Position numbers and translations under genes: made by a program. DNA of 64,000 nucleotides. It comes from Calonectria ilicicola. Its lineage: Eukaryota; Ascomycota; Sordariomycetes; Hypocreales; Nectriaceae. Under the pieces are notes generated by a model that was not told the DNA's origin, did not search any database, and saw nothing but the letters and a program-made list of their open reading frames with translations. Positions within the stretch are counted from its first letter, which is position 1. Each line of letters begins with the position of its first letter. Below, piece by piece: positions 19,942-31,267 of the stretch. Where the stretch lies: the NCBI GenBank assembly GCA_020809705.1, contig CP085828.1, positions 3,782,001 through 3,846,000 of the forward strand, given 5' to 3'.

Positions 19942-21440
19942 AAGTTTGATGGCGCGATGCTAGGATTTTCTCTAGGGCGGGCTGAAATTGAAGATTTCTG
20001 AAAAAGAGTTGTAAGTATGTTAGAGATTCGAGTTATCACTATAAAGAATGCCTCGTAGTAGACGTTAGATTAACCTTAAATACACCTCAAAACTACATCT
20101 AATATACGATGATTCAAGTCAACTTGGGGACGGAGAAACTTTAGTTGCCATCTATCAGCCCGAAACTACAATGTATCGTGGCTTCGCATCTCGGACAATC
20201 ATCAGCATTGCCATGGTGCACCAGGCTAGAAACTAGCAAAGTAATAAGCCACTAGAACTAGCGGCCGGCGATCACTAGCTGGTAGTCAATAATAGGATCC
20301 AAGTTCACCAACTACAGAGAAAGCCGTCCCGTCTGTCAGCTTCATCATGATTGGCCGGATCAACATGCTCGGAACGACTCAACACCGATTGGCATGTCAA
20401 TACTCTCTGGCACCGAGAATTCCTCCTGTCGGCCAAATCCACTCGCTGGTTTGCCTCTCTTCTCCGTTAAGCATCTTTCATCTCACTCGGAACTCACGAT
20501 ATCCGTTTTCAGTTGCTTAAGCTGCGTGGCCATATTTAGCATGCAGGAGGATTCTGAAGCCAAGGAGTGGTTGTGGTTGCTGTGGGCATATTTACAATTC
20601 TTGCCATTGCGGTTCTCACTGGAGGAACTTTGTCATCGACAGGCAAGGAACCTAGTTGATTATGTTCGGGAGGTTGCCGAGTCAGCATCAAAAAGGCGGA
20701 GCGACGATTTGAAGAACTCAAAACATGGCAAGATATTCAGTTGGATTTTCAAACGATTTTCCCTCTACTTAGGATGAGGTATCTGATCTGTCGGCCACGT
20801 AACCTGCTGAGGAGAATCTTGGGACAATTCAACCTGGACTTGCATAGCAGGAATTGGTGATTCCTCCATCTATCTAAGCTTTCAAGCCAGCACTGTAATG
20901 AAGATATGAAACAAAGAGTTTTTTTAGTATGATAAAGGAAGAGTAAAAAAGTCAGCAAAGTTGATTGAAAATTTCATTAAAAGATTCAAGGTTAAAAGAA
21001 TGAATACCAAGAGGGACTCGGTTTTCTAACAATAATTCTATACTTGTATCCTGCAAAGTCCCTTAAGGATCCTGTAGATTAAGAATGAAAAGTTGGGCGT
21101 GCTAAAAAGCAAATCCACTGTCAAGCTTATTGTGAGGGTGTTGGAGTAAGCCACATGATGGGGGATTGAGCTTACTGTTAGCCTGTATTTAAACATAAAT
21201 TGAAGCTTATTATCAGGTTCCTTCCTTTGTTTTCACGGACGCCACAGGGGAAAGTCTGAGCACTTATATGGTGGAAAGAAAAAAGTTGAATTCATCTGGC
21301 CAGCCTAGGTCTGGAATTCTAAACAAAGTCATACTCGTAATACATATATAGTTACGCTGAAATTTGCTCCTCTGTTGCAGATTCATCATGCGTCTAACCC
21401 ATCATTACCGTCATCTCAGGTTCCCTAATGGAGGTGCATT
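19942..21440. other. Intergenic with uncertain coding traces
   Basis: A plus ORF at 20394-20777 and an alternative frame at about 20560-20860 (one hydrophobic stretch GIFTILAIAVLTGG, then a charged helix) may be remnants of a membrane protein gene, but no splice model holds. I see no supportable gene. Confidence 0.3.
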
Positions 21441-22456
21441 CTAGAGAAGAAATCCCAGGGCGGCTAGCACAAGGGGAGCCCCTGTAACAAGTGCCAAGCT
21501 GGGTCCGAAGGCAGAGGCAGCGCTGGTGCCACCGGAGCTGTTGGAGTTGTTGGATGACGAAGATCCGGAGCTCCCGGAGCTGTTGGAGAGCGCATTGTAG
21601 CGCTCAACGACAAAGTCAACAACGGACTGGTTGTAGGTTTTGAAATAGGAGCCGTGAACGGTTGTATCGTTGCCCAAGTCGCAGTAAATGTCGCCGGTGT
21701 CGCAGTATGCGCGCAATCGGTCGCCGTAGTGCTCCTCACAAAATGTGATGTTGTCTCGAACGAAAAGCTGCAAGAAGTGCGTTAGCGCTTGTGGATTACA
21801 GCCACAATTGCGATGTGTGAATACGTACGCCGTCCTTCTTGCTGGTTCCCACGTTGTACGTCGCGTTGGCGACATGGCTAGGGTCTCCAAAAGTGACAAT
21901 TGCCGCGACTATTTTACATCAAGTTAGCCACATTGTTTTGCAGTCTGGACGCAGGTTCATTTCATGGGTTACACACCGTAGTCGGTTACAAGATCGAGTG
22001 GCAACGCAGCTGCGGTTGAGAATTCGCCACCTTCACCACCGCAGAAGGCTTCGCTAGCAACTTGACCACCCTGAATATTCAAGTCAGAAATCATATCCCA
22101 TACTGCCGCAGAGCCGAAGTAAATACCTGTGAATAACCCAAGATGGCCATGAGGCTGGTGGGGCAGGCCTTGTGGTAGCCGGTAACAACCTTCTGCATTG
22201 CGGTGACGCCCTCCTGCTCTGACTGGTTGTAAATTGGGTTGTTAAAAGTGGCTGGGTAGTCGAGAGGCGCGACAATGGAGTTTTCGATTTCTCCAGCAAT
22301 GGTTTCAGCGATGGGACCGAAGCGACCGCTGCCTGGATCCTCTCCCGAGCCACGTGCGACCACAATGTACAGGCCGTCGGTGCACTTGTAGGTGGAGTTT
22401 TGAGCTGCGGCGCTACCGGCCAGCAGCGTCAACGGGACGGCGGTAGAGGGACGCAT
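21441..22456 (-). CDS. Cutinase/acetylxylan-esterase family protein (CE5), probably GPI-anchored
   Basis: The model is complement(join(21441..21767,21829..21908,21977..22070,22127..22456)), 276 residues. All three introns have GT...AG ends and fit phase. Residues 1-19 form a signal peptide (MRPSTAVPLTLLAGSAAAQ). The alpha/beta-hydrolase core shows TDGLYIVVARGSGE, the nucleophile elbow GYSQGG (Ser109), the GDIYC aspartate (about 194) and the VHGSY histidine (about 206), the standard CE5 triad order and spacing. Cys pairs fit the usual disulphides. After the catalytic domain comes a Ser/Gly/Asn-rich linker and a hydrophobic C-terminus preceded by small residues, which suggests GPI anchoring at the cell surface. 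CE5 enzymes hydrolyse ester bonds in cutin, polyesters or acetylated xylan; the exact substrate is not readable. The gene looks intact. Confidence 0.9.
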
Positions 22457-24239
22457 CTTGGAGTCAAATGTCGGATTTCCGAATCTCTAATGGGGCTGAA
22501 AGAAAAAGAAACAAGACGCAGACAATCCGGAGAACGGGAATCGCGGGCGACACATGGATTAAAAGCAGACCCAGCGATTTTGTTTCGTGGGGCAGCTCAT
22601 CGGAGTTATTACGAGCTCTACACTTGGCATCGACATGGGCAAAGAGCAGGACCTCGGCCTACATTGCCCCATCCCTTCACAACGCCGCGGGGGTTCCTGG
22701 ACAACTTACATGGAACCAACGGACCCAGTTGCCTGTGGAGGTCTAGCTGCATCACTCGGTCGCAAAGTGCCTGGTGAGGCGTCCCTGTTCGGAACAACAA
22801 GGTTATTACGATGAAAGCTTGGGCAACGTCATGTTTTATGTTGGCGCCCGATCGACACACGCAAATTGATGGGCTCTTGGCCCCATGTGAGACTTTCAGC
22901 CGGCGCGCCATCGAAAGTGGCTTAACGGGAGAAGCGGCGCGGCTCAGTTACCACCACAGGATTGGCGCATTAAAGTTACAGCAGCTGAATTGCTCAGAGC
23001 ATGAATACCAAACACGTGCATGTCCGGGGTAAAGACCCCCCGGAGCAATGAGAGCCAACTAATTTGACGATGCGGGTGCCCCAGATCAATAAACCCCGCG
23101 CGGGCCTGGCTGGATTTGGGCTGGCGCACCCGTCAACTGCTCCAATTCGGTAGCACTTCCGTGTTGTTGGCCCCCGCCAGTTCGACCCATCAGGTGGTCT
23201 CTTTGCCAGTTGCTATGCTTTTGGCTGCGTTCTTTGCGGTGAATTCAGCTTCCCACCGTGCTCCGCATGCACATCTCAGTTGTGACGACTGATCGATCAG
23301 CCGGGAGGGTTCCATCCCGCCAGTAGTGTAACGATTGACGGATGGGGGTTTCCTGCTTGGTCAATACGCATCTCGGGGCTTGTTCCTCTTCCGCTAGCTA
23401 ACCGCGCCCGGCTGATGTCTTGTATGATGTGAACCAATAGCACCGCTTGCGTGCCTTGCGTTCTCTTCATCGCCTTGTACACGAAGGCAGGGGAAATGGA
23501 AAAGATGCCGTCTCGCTGGATTTGGTGTGTCTTGGCTAGCATAAATTGGGTTGTATTTTGCTTAGGCGCCCTGCAATGGTGATCTCGATTAATGCATGAC
23601 ACACGCGACCAAAAAGGATGCAGCCCATGTATCTATCACTTGTGATCAGAATCGATTCTCTTTTGATCCTTAGTGATTTATTCGACTGAGATATGTGATC
23701 GGAAAATCTTCAATTGCTTGTGGGACGCTGCCCTTCCCGTCACTTAAAAAAAAAGGTTGGGTGTCTTAGGCGAAAGGCAATTAAAATGGATCAAGTTGAG
23801 CCCAACAGTCACATTTTACGTTATTACATCCTAGACTTACTACCACCTCCAATACCCGCGTAATTGTCGCTTCGTTATTGGCCTGCAGTATGCGTGAACC
23901 GAGGGTAGAGTATGGTCAAGCAAACCTCGGCAAGTCTTGTTCACGTTAACTTGCTCTACGTATTCTTCACGGCAATAAAATCACAGCCTTTATTGAAAGT
24001 TTAATATATGTGTTAATAAAACATTGCAATTTCCCTTAATTTGCTTTGTGTTGTGGCGAGGGATATCGGATGGCTATGATGAAGAATGCGTCAGTAAGAA
24101 CAGCGCCTGTAATCAATGTGCCAGATTTGGGCATCTCGCGCTAAACAATATAATAGTGCAAATTTCGTTCGTGATTTTGAATGAGTAATTGCAGGCAAAA
24201 TCTTTCCAGTGGACCGAGGTTTTATCCGTTGCGCACATA
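22457..24239. other. Intergenic, about 1.8 kb
   Basis: Several overlapping ORFs of 60-125 codons occur on both strands between 22400 and 23600, without domain or splice support. The left part is presumably the CE5 promoter. I see no gene. Confidence 0.4.
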
Positions 24240-25768
24240 TCAAGATGCTGGCCGAGCAGAGCCAGTGCCTGAAGGCATCGTCGCCGCTGTCCAAATTACT
24301 AATCCGAAATCATCAATATTCTCGCACCAGTCTGAGATGGCACCAATTTCTTCTTGAGGCATCTCGTCCATGTTTGATGACCTGGTAAAGGCTAGCAAAT
24401 CTTTGATTGCTAAAGCGCGGGTCATCTTTTTTCTTTTCAACACTTCGCGGTATTTCTGTGCCCATTCGTACGTGGACTTGAGTTCCCACAACCCACGGAT
24501 GCATGGTAAAGGTAAACTGCCAGACCCTCTGCAGTGTGTGATATCTCGGTTCCCAATGACGACATCAAGAACAGTCTCGATCATGTACAATACAGAGAGG
24601 GTTCTTTTAACCAAGGAGAATCAGTGTCAGTTCAAGGAGCTAGAAAACGCCATATTCTAGAGACTCACCTGCGCGAGCTCTCTTTTAGGACCCATATTTG
24701 ACGAGATTGCGGACTGGAAATATCTTCAAGATCGACTTCATAGCTGGGATCATAATACCATGGGGTTATAAAATCCTAAGCCAATGGTAATAAGCGTTCG
24801 AAACAGAAGTCAGCTTCGGAAAACGTACCTCAAGACAGGAAAGCATGGATGTAATGTCATTTTTATATAAGGATTCTTTATCAAAGGCCTGAAGAAGGAG
24901 ATAGATACACATTGCTTGAGTGGCCTCGAGTGCAGCTTCAATTCCTTTGTCTTTTATCTGCAATGGTCAATTTAACCCACAACAATAAGCTGGATGCACC
25001 ACTTACTTCTCGTTTTAAGCGGGCCTGTTCGTCATATATGGTTTTCCACAGAAACTTCCTATTTGCCGTGGTTCTGGAATAAAACATATGCACTATGGAT
25101 GCGCAGATAGATAAGGGCTCTGCCAAACATTGATGATTCTGAGCTTCGGAGCAAGGATCCGCGAGACCATCGGACAGGGAGCATTGGCTGTGGATGAACG
25201 GTGGAAGTCTTTTCCCTTCAATCATCATTTTAAGATATGATTCTAGTTGGCCAAGTAATATCTTTGCGGTGAATAGCGCCTGTGGCGCCAATGATCTTCG
25301 AGAGAGAAGAGCGTTTGAATTTGGAGTCGGTGTAGACGGTTGTGTCATCGAGAATATGCTAGGAAAAGACGGAGTGCCGTCCGATTGCATCTCGCTGTCC
25401 AAGCCGGCGAAAATATCAAGCCCGCTGGGTAGTGTAAATATTGGATCAAAATTAAGTAGGTTGCTGGGTTCTGTCGCGTTTTCGTGCCTGGGTTCCGTAT
25501 CAACGGTTTCTTGCATTGTTGGCATTGAATCATGGAGATCTGAGGGCTCGCTCAGAGGATTAGAGCCTTCATCAGGACTAAAAGATTGTTGTTGCGATCG
25601 TCTCAGTAGAAGTTCACTGCCGGGTCTGGCTCCATAAGGCGATGGACGATCATGATAATCACAGGTCAGGTTCCGCTCCACACAGCGGGAACATTGGGGG
25701 AGGCCCAAATTGCAGCCAGCTTTGGCCCGGCGGCATTGCGTACATGCCTTTTTTCTGCTGATTGGCAT
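24240..25768 (-). CDS. Zn(II)2Cys6 transcription factor
   Basis: The model is complement(join(24240..24603,24669..24775,24829..24957,25007..25768)), 453 residues. Donors GTAAGT, GTACGT and GTGAGT and phases all agree. The N-terminal binuclear cluster has Cys at 9, 12, 19, 26, 29 and 36, the canonical C-x2-C-x6-C-x6-C-x2-C-x6-C spacing with a basic first loop (RRAKAG). A disordered Ser/Pro-rich region follows. The C-terminal half (FTAKILLGQLESYLKMM, LWELKSTYEWAQKYREVL) resembles the regulatory regions found in secondary-metabolism regulators, but no pathway can be assigned from it. It is divergently transcribed from the Gal80-like gene, with 362 bases between start codons, so the two may share control elements. 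Confidence 0.88.
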
Positions 25769-26130
25769 GGTGATGGAAGACCTGAAAACTGCCGGGCGCT
25801 ATTTAGACAGACTCTGGGTATCACATTCGCCTGTTGTCGCGGGCTTCCGAGGGTGTGTTTTGTTAGAGTTTGTATGGCGCATTTCGGAGTTCCGGTGGGT
25901 CAACCTGATCAGTACCGGAGTTCCGGCGGGGCCATAGCTTGCGAACGCCAGTATGAAACCCAGATTGGACTTCTTGGGTATGGTGTGGACATTAACATGA
26001 ATTATGTAATATTCGTTTCTTGGTCTATAAATGTCAGGTTCCATTGGATATTGGCCATCATTCATCCTATTTCCATTTTCCAAACCTCATTACCAATTTT
26101 CACCTAAAAGCAACTCACCATCTGAACAAA
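25769..26130. promoter_or_regulatory. Shared divergent promoter region
   Basis: This 362-base interval separates the start codons of the Zn2Cys6 regulator (minus) and the Gal80-like gene (plus). It contains CGG/CCG triplets of the type bound by Zn2Cys6 proteins, including TTCCGGTGG and TTCCGGCGG near 25888-25927 (GAGTTCCGG occurs twice, about 28 bases apart). Binding is inferred, not shown. Confidence 0.4.
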
Positions 26131-27309
26131 ATGGCCCCTATTCGTGTTGGTCTCATCGGCCTGGCCGCTCTTGAAAGCTCTCATATGGGACCAGGCGTAT
26201 GGGGTGTGCAGGCGCACCTCAGATCATTCATCTCGCCAAAGTATGAGCTGGTCGCTGTTTGCAATTCTTCCGTCGAGTCGTCACGCAAGGCTATCAAACT
26301 CCACAAGCTGCCAGACTCAGTCAAGGCGTATGGAACTCCAGAAGATCTCGCCAGCGATCCAAACGTCGAGCTCATTGTGGTATCTGTCGGCGTCTGGAAG
26401 CATTTCTTTCTGACCAAACCCGCTCTTCTAAAGGGTAAAAACGTTTTTGTTGAGTGGCCACTTGGCGCCTCTCTACAAGAAGCTCGCGAGATGACGCAGT
26501 TGGCCAAGACCAATGGCGTCGATACGATTGTTGGCCTTCAGTTTCGCGCAGATCCCCTAATTGTTAAGGTTAGGGAGCTCCTGAAAGAGGGTGCCATTGG
26601 AAAAGTCACCAGTTCCGTCGTTTGGGGAAGCTCGGGCTCCGCCATCGACAAGGGCTGGTTTCATGATGCCTCTTATTATTTGGATATCAACAGTGGTGGG
26701 AATGATTTATACATTTACTTTGGACATTGTAAGTTGAATTGTACAAAGTTCACGCAGCTATTAATGATTACAGTTCTTGATGGGTTCACGTCCGTTCTCG
26801 GAGATTTTGAAACTGTTCAGGCAACTTTGCAATGCCAGACTAAGACCGTCCCTCTTTTGAATATGGCTACTGGTGAAGTTGTGGACCCAGCCCATCCAAA
26901 AACCTCTCCAGATCACATATTTGTCCAAGGCGCACTGAAAAGTGGCGCAGCGGCAAGCATTGCCTTTAGAAGGACTGCAAATTCTGTCGACGATCTCGGA
27001 TTACGCTGGCGCATAACTGGATCTGAGGGAGAGATTGAGATTTCCGTCCCTGGTGCCGGCGCCCATCTACAGACAGGAAATCCAGAATCCACCATCGTTT
27101 TGCGCAGCTCAGATGGTCAAGAGCCGCGTAAAGTCAGCTTCGAACGGGAAGAGCCTGATTATATTAAAGGTATCCAGTTTCCTGGCGGCAACACAGCCAG
27201 ACTATACGAATCATTCGCCGAGAAGGATGGAAGTTATGCCGATTTTGAGTCCGCTCTGAAGCACCATGAACTCCTCGATCGAATCGCACGAGAAGCTAAG
27301 TTCATTTGA
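26131..27309 (+). CDS. Gfo/Idh/MocA-family (Gal80-like) NAD(P)-binding protein
   Basis: The model is join(26131..26728,26774..27309), 377 residues. The 45-nt intron (GTAAGT...TTACAG) is in frame. Its removal restores YFGH-FLDGF, a conserved stretch in Gal80-like proteins. The N-terminal Rossmann fold reads VGLIGLAALESSHMGPGVWG, and the EWP motif of the family appears in KNVFVEWPLG (EKP in most oxidoreductases), as in Gal80-type regulators. The C-terminal half is the beta-sheet domain. Family members are either sugar/inositol dehydrogenases or, like yeast Gal80, nucleotide-sensing repressors of a transcription factor. The EWP in place of EKP (loss of the catalytic Lys) favours a non-catalytic sensor role. 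The neighbouring, divergent Zn2Cys6 gene would be the obvious partner; that is inference. Confidence 0.82.
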   Translation: MAPIRVGLIGLAALESSHMGPGVWGVQAHLRSFISPKYELVAVCNSSVESSRKAIKLHKLPDSVKAYGTPEDLASDPNVELIVVSVGVWKHFFLTKPALLKGKNVFVEWPLGASLQEAREMTQLAKTNGVDTIVGLQFRADPLIVKVRELLKEGAIGKVTSSVVWGSSGSAIDKGWFHDASYYLDINSGGNDLYIYFGHCKLNCTKFTQLLMITVLDGFTSVLGDFETVQATLQCQTKTVPLLNMATGEVVDPAHPKTSPDHIFVQGALKSGAAASIAFRRTANSVDDLGLRWRITGSEGEIEISVPGAGAHLQTGNPESTIVLRSSDGQEPRKVSFEREEPDYIKGIQFPGGNTARLYESFAEKDGSYADFESALKHHELLDRIAREAKFI

Positions 27310-27553
27310 TCGTTACCGCATTGCTGCACACCTAGGATAGATGAAACATAGACCTTGAGTATGATGAAATTAAGTCAGATGCTGCCCAAAGACAGTCCTA
27401 TTAGCAACTTGAGATCGAACAGAGGGAAGCGCAATCTTGAAATTATCTATTTCGTAAAGACTGAATTTAGGATAGCATACAGTGATGATCACTCCCCGCT
27501 GGCTCCGTTGCCATTATATCCGTACTTGGCATGCATCTCTTCCCTTTCCCTTT
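27310..27553. other. Short spacer between convergent genes
   Basis: This lies between the 3' end of the Gal80-like gene and the 3' end of the minus-strand membrane protein gene. Nothing notable is seen. Confidence 0.4.
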
Positions 27554-28670
27554 TCAGAGCATCTCAACTGGTGGACCTGAATTCCTGTTATTGTCAAGCG
27601 GCAGTTCCTGTGGGCTCCTTGGCGGAGATTCGGGTTTTGGTACCTGTTGTGAATTATCCGCTGGCAAGTATCCCTCCTGGAACTGGTATGGATGATCCAC
27701 CGTCAATGGGCTGCTTTGAGAAGGCTGATATACAGGAGGGTAAACCTGTGGTGGCATGGAAAATTGCATTGGCATTTGGTTCATCGGTGTTACTATAGAC
27801 GCCTGCCTCGCAGCTTCAGCAGCCGCTTCGGCAGCCGCCTCCTTTTTCTTTTGGTGACGGATGAACCAGATGCCGAATGCTATCAAAGCTATCAATGCTG
27901 CACCGCCAACGACGCCACCAACGATGGCTCCGACGGGGGTATTTGGTTCGGCGCTACTGGTCGGAGCTGATGCTATGCCGGCATTGGCATCTGTTGCGTT
28001 GGCTGAAATGGAGTGTATTTCTGTTTTGTATACGGTGTTTCCATCATTCATCGTGGTCATGCTCGTTCGGTTCTCGACCGGTGCCGGGTAAATTTCTAGC
28101 TGATTTGGAACAGACTCTGCAGCGCAAGCGCGAACGGTAAGTTCAGTGGTGCCGTCGATCTTGATACCTTTAACACAAGACGGGTGGGCGGCATCTGTAC
28201 TTTACCACCGTCAGCGTTACCATTCCCTCCAGCACTATCCAGCGGCAATGTATCACATATCCTGAGAAGTAGAAGCACTTACCAACATACTTCCGACGGA
28301 CCAAGCGAGGCTTGAGATGAACAACGCTCATCGTCTTTTGCATAGCACTGGGTGAACACCGCACTCTGGCAGCCAAAAAGCGTCGAGTCGGTTGAACAGC
28401 TCGTCTCGCAGGACCACTGCCACCAGGTATCTAGCCACCAGCAGTCACGATTAGCTCTTATATTTGGGACTAAAGATTTTTTTTCTCTGACTTGCCTGTT
28501 CCAGGTATAGAAAAATACCCGCATACTTGGTTTGTCTCCTGTCGTTTCGCGAACTTAATGTGCTTTCGTGCAGCGGCAACGGCAAACCCCGCCGGCGCTT
28601 GAGTCACAAGCGGCTGGCTCGGGTCGGCTTGCGCCTCTTGCAAGCCGTTCGTTTCCCTGGCTTGGTTCAT
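27554..28670 (-). CDS. Cys-rich one-pass membrane protein with a GC-AG intron
   Basis: The model is complement(join(27554..28199,28283..28430,28496..28670)), about 322 residues. Intron 28495-28431 starts GC (AG|GCAAGT) and ends CTAG. Only this choice joins the Cys-rich segment in frame (SIPGT-D-TWWQWSCETSC). Intron 28282-28200 (GTAAGT...AAAG) joins into VCCTDAAHPSC. The ectodomain has about 12 Cys. The membrane helix is VGAIVGGVVGGAALIALIAFGIWF, followed by a basic/alanine-rich segment (RHQKKKEAAAEAAAEAARQ) and a Pro/Gln/Tyr-rich tail ending PVEML. The family is widespread in ascomycetes and probably surface-located. A classic signal peptide is missing at 28670, so an upstream exon may exist; an exon-like piece lies at about 29212-29329. 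Confidence 0.7.
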
Positions 28671-30022
28671 GCTATGCCGGGGTATGGTTGATAAAAAAGT
28701 AGCAAAGGGCGTCTAAACTTTGGAGAGGTGCCTCGCACACTGCGCAGTCAAGAAAGGGCAAATGTGGACCAAGGATTTCAGGGACTTGGGCCATAATTTC
28801 CATTCGGGAAGAGAGAAACGGAGAGAATATCGGGAACTGCCTACCACGCACAAGAAAACGATGCAGCCCCTCTTCGCCTTTCTTTCACATACCGGGCACA
28901 TCAGGCATATGAAAACTGGCTCAGCCCCCACAGCTGAAATAGCTTGTGCTCATCCGACGCAAGAACAGGACATTGGTACTAGGACCTGACGCCTCATTAC
29001 GAGATCTGCACGGAATCTTCCGTCTTTTCATGGAGGTAACTTGTTCCTCAAAGCCAGCAGGTGATGCATCAGTGGAAAAGTGCCAAGGCGGCGTCCAATA
29101 CAGGCCCTGCCTATTGATCCATGGGCTTAGGTAAGACAAGCAACGGCATATCATATCATTGTGATTTGTCGGCAGTTCAAAAACGCACAAATAAAGTGAC
29201 CTGGTACTCACGGTAGCGCTGGATGACGCATTGGAGGGTGGTAGTAATGAGCTTATCAGCTGTGGGGTTGGTCCAATAGAAGGCGTCACGAGCCCATCCT
29301 TTTTGGTGTTGTCGTCACTCTGATTTGCTAAGTGCAGAAATTTTGGATTTAAAGCTTTTTACATGTGTATTTGCTCAGATTCCAAGTTTAATATCAGGTT
29401 ACTATGTCGCATTTCCGCAGTGGCTGTGTCGAATTTGATGTTGCATCGTCACTTAGCAGTGCAAACGGGTTAATATCTACCTTATAGGTGGATGGTGATG
29501 GCAAACTTACTCACTGAAACCATCATTTACCTCGAATATTTATTGCGCAGCGTGATCATTTAATACATGCGTTCGATGACGTTGAGTCTCCAGTATCCTA
29601 AGACTTTTCCTTCATTGGAACTGGTTCAGTAGCATAACGGTACTTACATTGACTAAGGTAACGAGCAAAGTTGAAAGTATCGTGATAATCCTAAAGAAGG
29701 AGTTGTAAATGGCTCAGCTAAATTTAATGAGTTTTTTTTTTCATTGGTGACTCGTTTTATTGTGTCGGTTGGGGAAATAGGCTATTAAGCACAATCTAAA
29801 CTTCCGTGCTATCTTTCAAAGCCAGCTTCGACTTTTGTACAGCAATCAAAATTTTCGCATGATGTATCATTATTAATTGCAAAATATTGTACAAAGCAAG
29901 ACATCTTTGTCCAAATCCAACCGCTATCATCTCTCGTCTGCTACCGGCTCCCTTTAACCATGTAAAACCACATTTCGTCCGAGGCACCAGAATTTCAAGA
30001 AGCAAGCGACACGGCTGTGCTA
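28671..30022. other. Intergenic, with one possible orphan exon
   Basis: On the minus strand, about 29329-29212 reads open between an AG acceptor (CACTTAG) and a GTGAGT donor. It encodes a hydrophilic stretch (NQSDDNTKKDGLVTPSIG...). It could be an upstream exon of the 28670 gene or a separate small gene, but I cannot close a model. The rest shows nothing. Confidence 0.3.
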
Positions 30023-31267
30023 TCACACTGCAATATCCCCCCTAGGACCATTGCAGCTCTTAGACTCAGGTAGATTCGGGTGTAAGACAAGTTCGGGAAA
30101 GGCGGCTTTGGCTCGCTCAGGTAATGTCTCTACATACCGGCGCCACTTTAGAGCACAATCGTGGCATATCTTGACGCCGCCAAACTGCTTTGAAGCGGTG
30201 GCGCCATACGTAGGCCTGTAATAGCATCCAGAACATTGACCATCGCCGAAATTTTCGAGAATGTCATCAAGACCAGGAAACATGAGCTCATCGCGGCGAT
30301 TCATAAAAGCGTCGTAACGTTCCTTGCCCTCGACTTGTTGGTCTTTGGCGTCTATGCGACTCCAGAGCTTAAAATTATCTCGAGCATCTTGGACAACACT
30401 ATCGTCCTCTGGTTTGCCGATCATCAGCCCATCCTCGACAAAACGATAGCGACGTGTTATCATGTGAATGGGCCCCCCGAAAAAGCGCAAGAAGGCAGTG
30501 ACAGCCGTTTGCTCTGGGCGCCGAGCAAGAGCTACATCAAGCGTCCAGTGTACTTCACGCGCAACATGGAATGCCTGCGTACGCATATCCTCAGGCAAGT
30601 AGGCGAATGTGCTATTCGTCTCGCCCTCTGACCTGTGCTTGTAGAAAGCAACAGCATCGTACATGGTGTCTGCAATCTCGCACAACACTTCCCATTGCGG
30701 ATCGCTGAACCAGACCTCATTGAGATCATTGCAAGCCAATGCTGCGGCGATGCTGAAGCGGGCAAGGGCATCACAGTCGCGAATGCGAAACCAGTTTCGT
30801 GGTGAAGAAGCCAACGCATTGACATATCGGCGGAACAGCTCTCCGTCTCGTCGGGCGCTGGTCTTTTCACCCGTCACAACCAGAAAAGTCTTGAATTCCC
30901 GGGCCATGTCATCGTGGCCTGGCGTACCATCAAAAAGGTCGGCCAGCAATCCATCTAGACTATAGCCCAAAATATTGTCACCAATCGCTTCATCGAACAA
31001 GTCGCCACGAAATTCAACAACAATAGCGATGATAATGAGTCGTAGAAAGGCCACATAACGGTCCCAGTTGGTGTACTGCGGAATAATGCATCGGGTATAT
31101 TCCCACGCACAGGCAAAAGTCTCGGCTTTGATGGCAGGGGGGAGATCAACATCTTCAAGATCATAAGCAATGTCATCTGGGTAGTACCACTTGTTTTGGG
31201 GCCGGTTGCCATTTATAGCAAGGACAGTATCATCCTTATTCTTATTGTTGTGTGCGTGTTGAGCCAT
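30023..31267 (-). CDS. BcABA3-type sesquiterpene synthase homologue
   Basis: Single intact exon, 414 residues. The order of conserved blocks recalls the fungal 'ABA3' family: KWYYPDDI near the N-terminus, then CAWEYTRCIIPQYTNWDRYVAF, EFRGDLFD, FLVVTGEKTSARRDGELFRRY, NWFRIRDCDALARFSIAAALAC, DTMYDAVAFYKHRSEGETNS, FFGGPIHMITRRYRFVEDGL and FKLWSRIDAKD, ending in a CxxC...CxxC pair (CSGC and CHDC). In Botrytis, BcABA3 cyclises farnesyl diphosphate to alpha-ionylideneethane on the way to abscisic acid, and it lacks the usual DDxxD motif; no DDxxD is seen here either. A P450 gene starts 1,040 bases away in the opposite direction, as expected for a small terpenoid cluster. The product made here is unknown. 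Assignment is from remembered family motifs, with no alignment run. Confidence 0.8.
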   Translation of the reverse strand: MAQHAHNNKNKDDTVLAINGNRPQNKWYYPDDIAYDLEDVDLPPAIKAETFACAWEYTRCIIPQYTNWDRYVAFLRLIIIAIVVEFRGDLFDEAIGDNILGYSLDGLLADLFDGTPGHDDMAREFKTFLVVTGEKTSARRDGELFRRYVNALASSPRNWFRIRDCDALARFSIAAALACNDLNEVWFSDPQWEVLCEIADTMYDAVAFYKHRSEGETNSTFAYLPEDMRTQAFHVAREVHWTLDVALARRPEQTAVTAFLRFFGGPIHMITRRYRFVEDGLMIGKPEDDSVVQDARDNFKLWSRIDAKDQQVEGKERYDAFMNRRDELMFPGLDDILENFGDGQCSGCYYRPTYGATASKQFGGVKICHDCALKWRRYVETLPERAKAAFPELVLHPNLPESKSCNGPRGDIAV

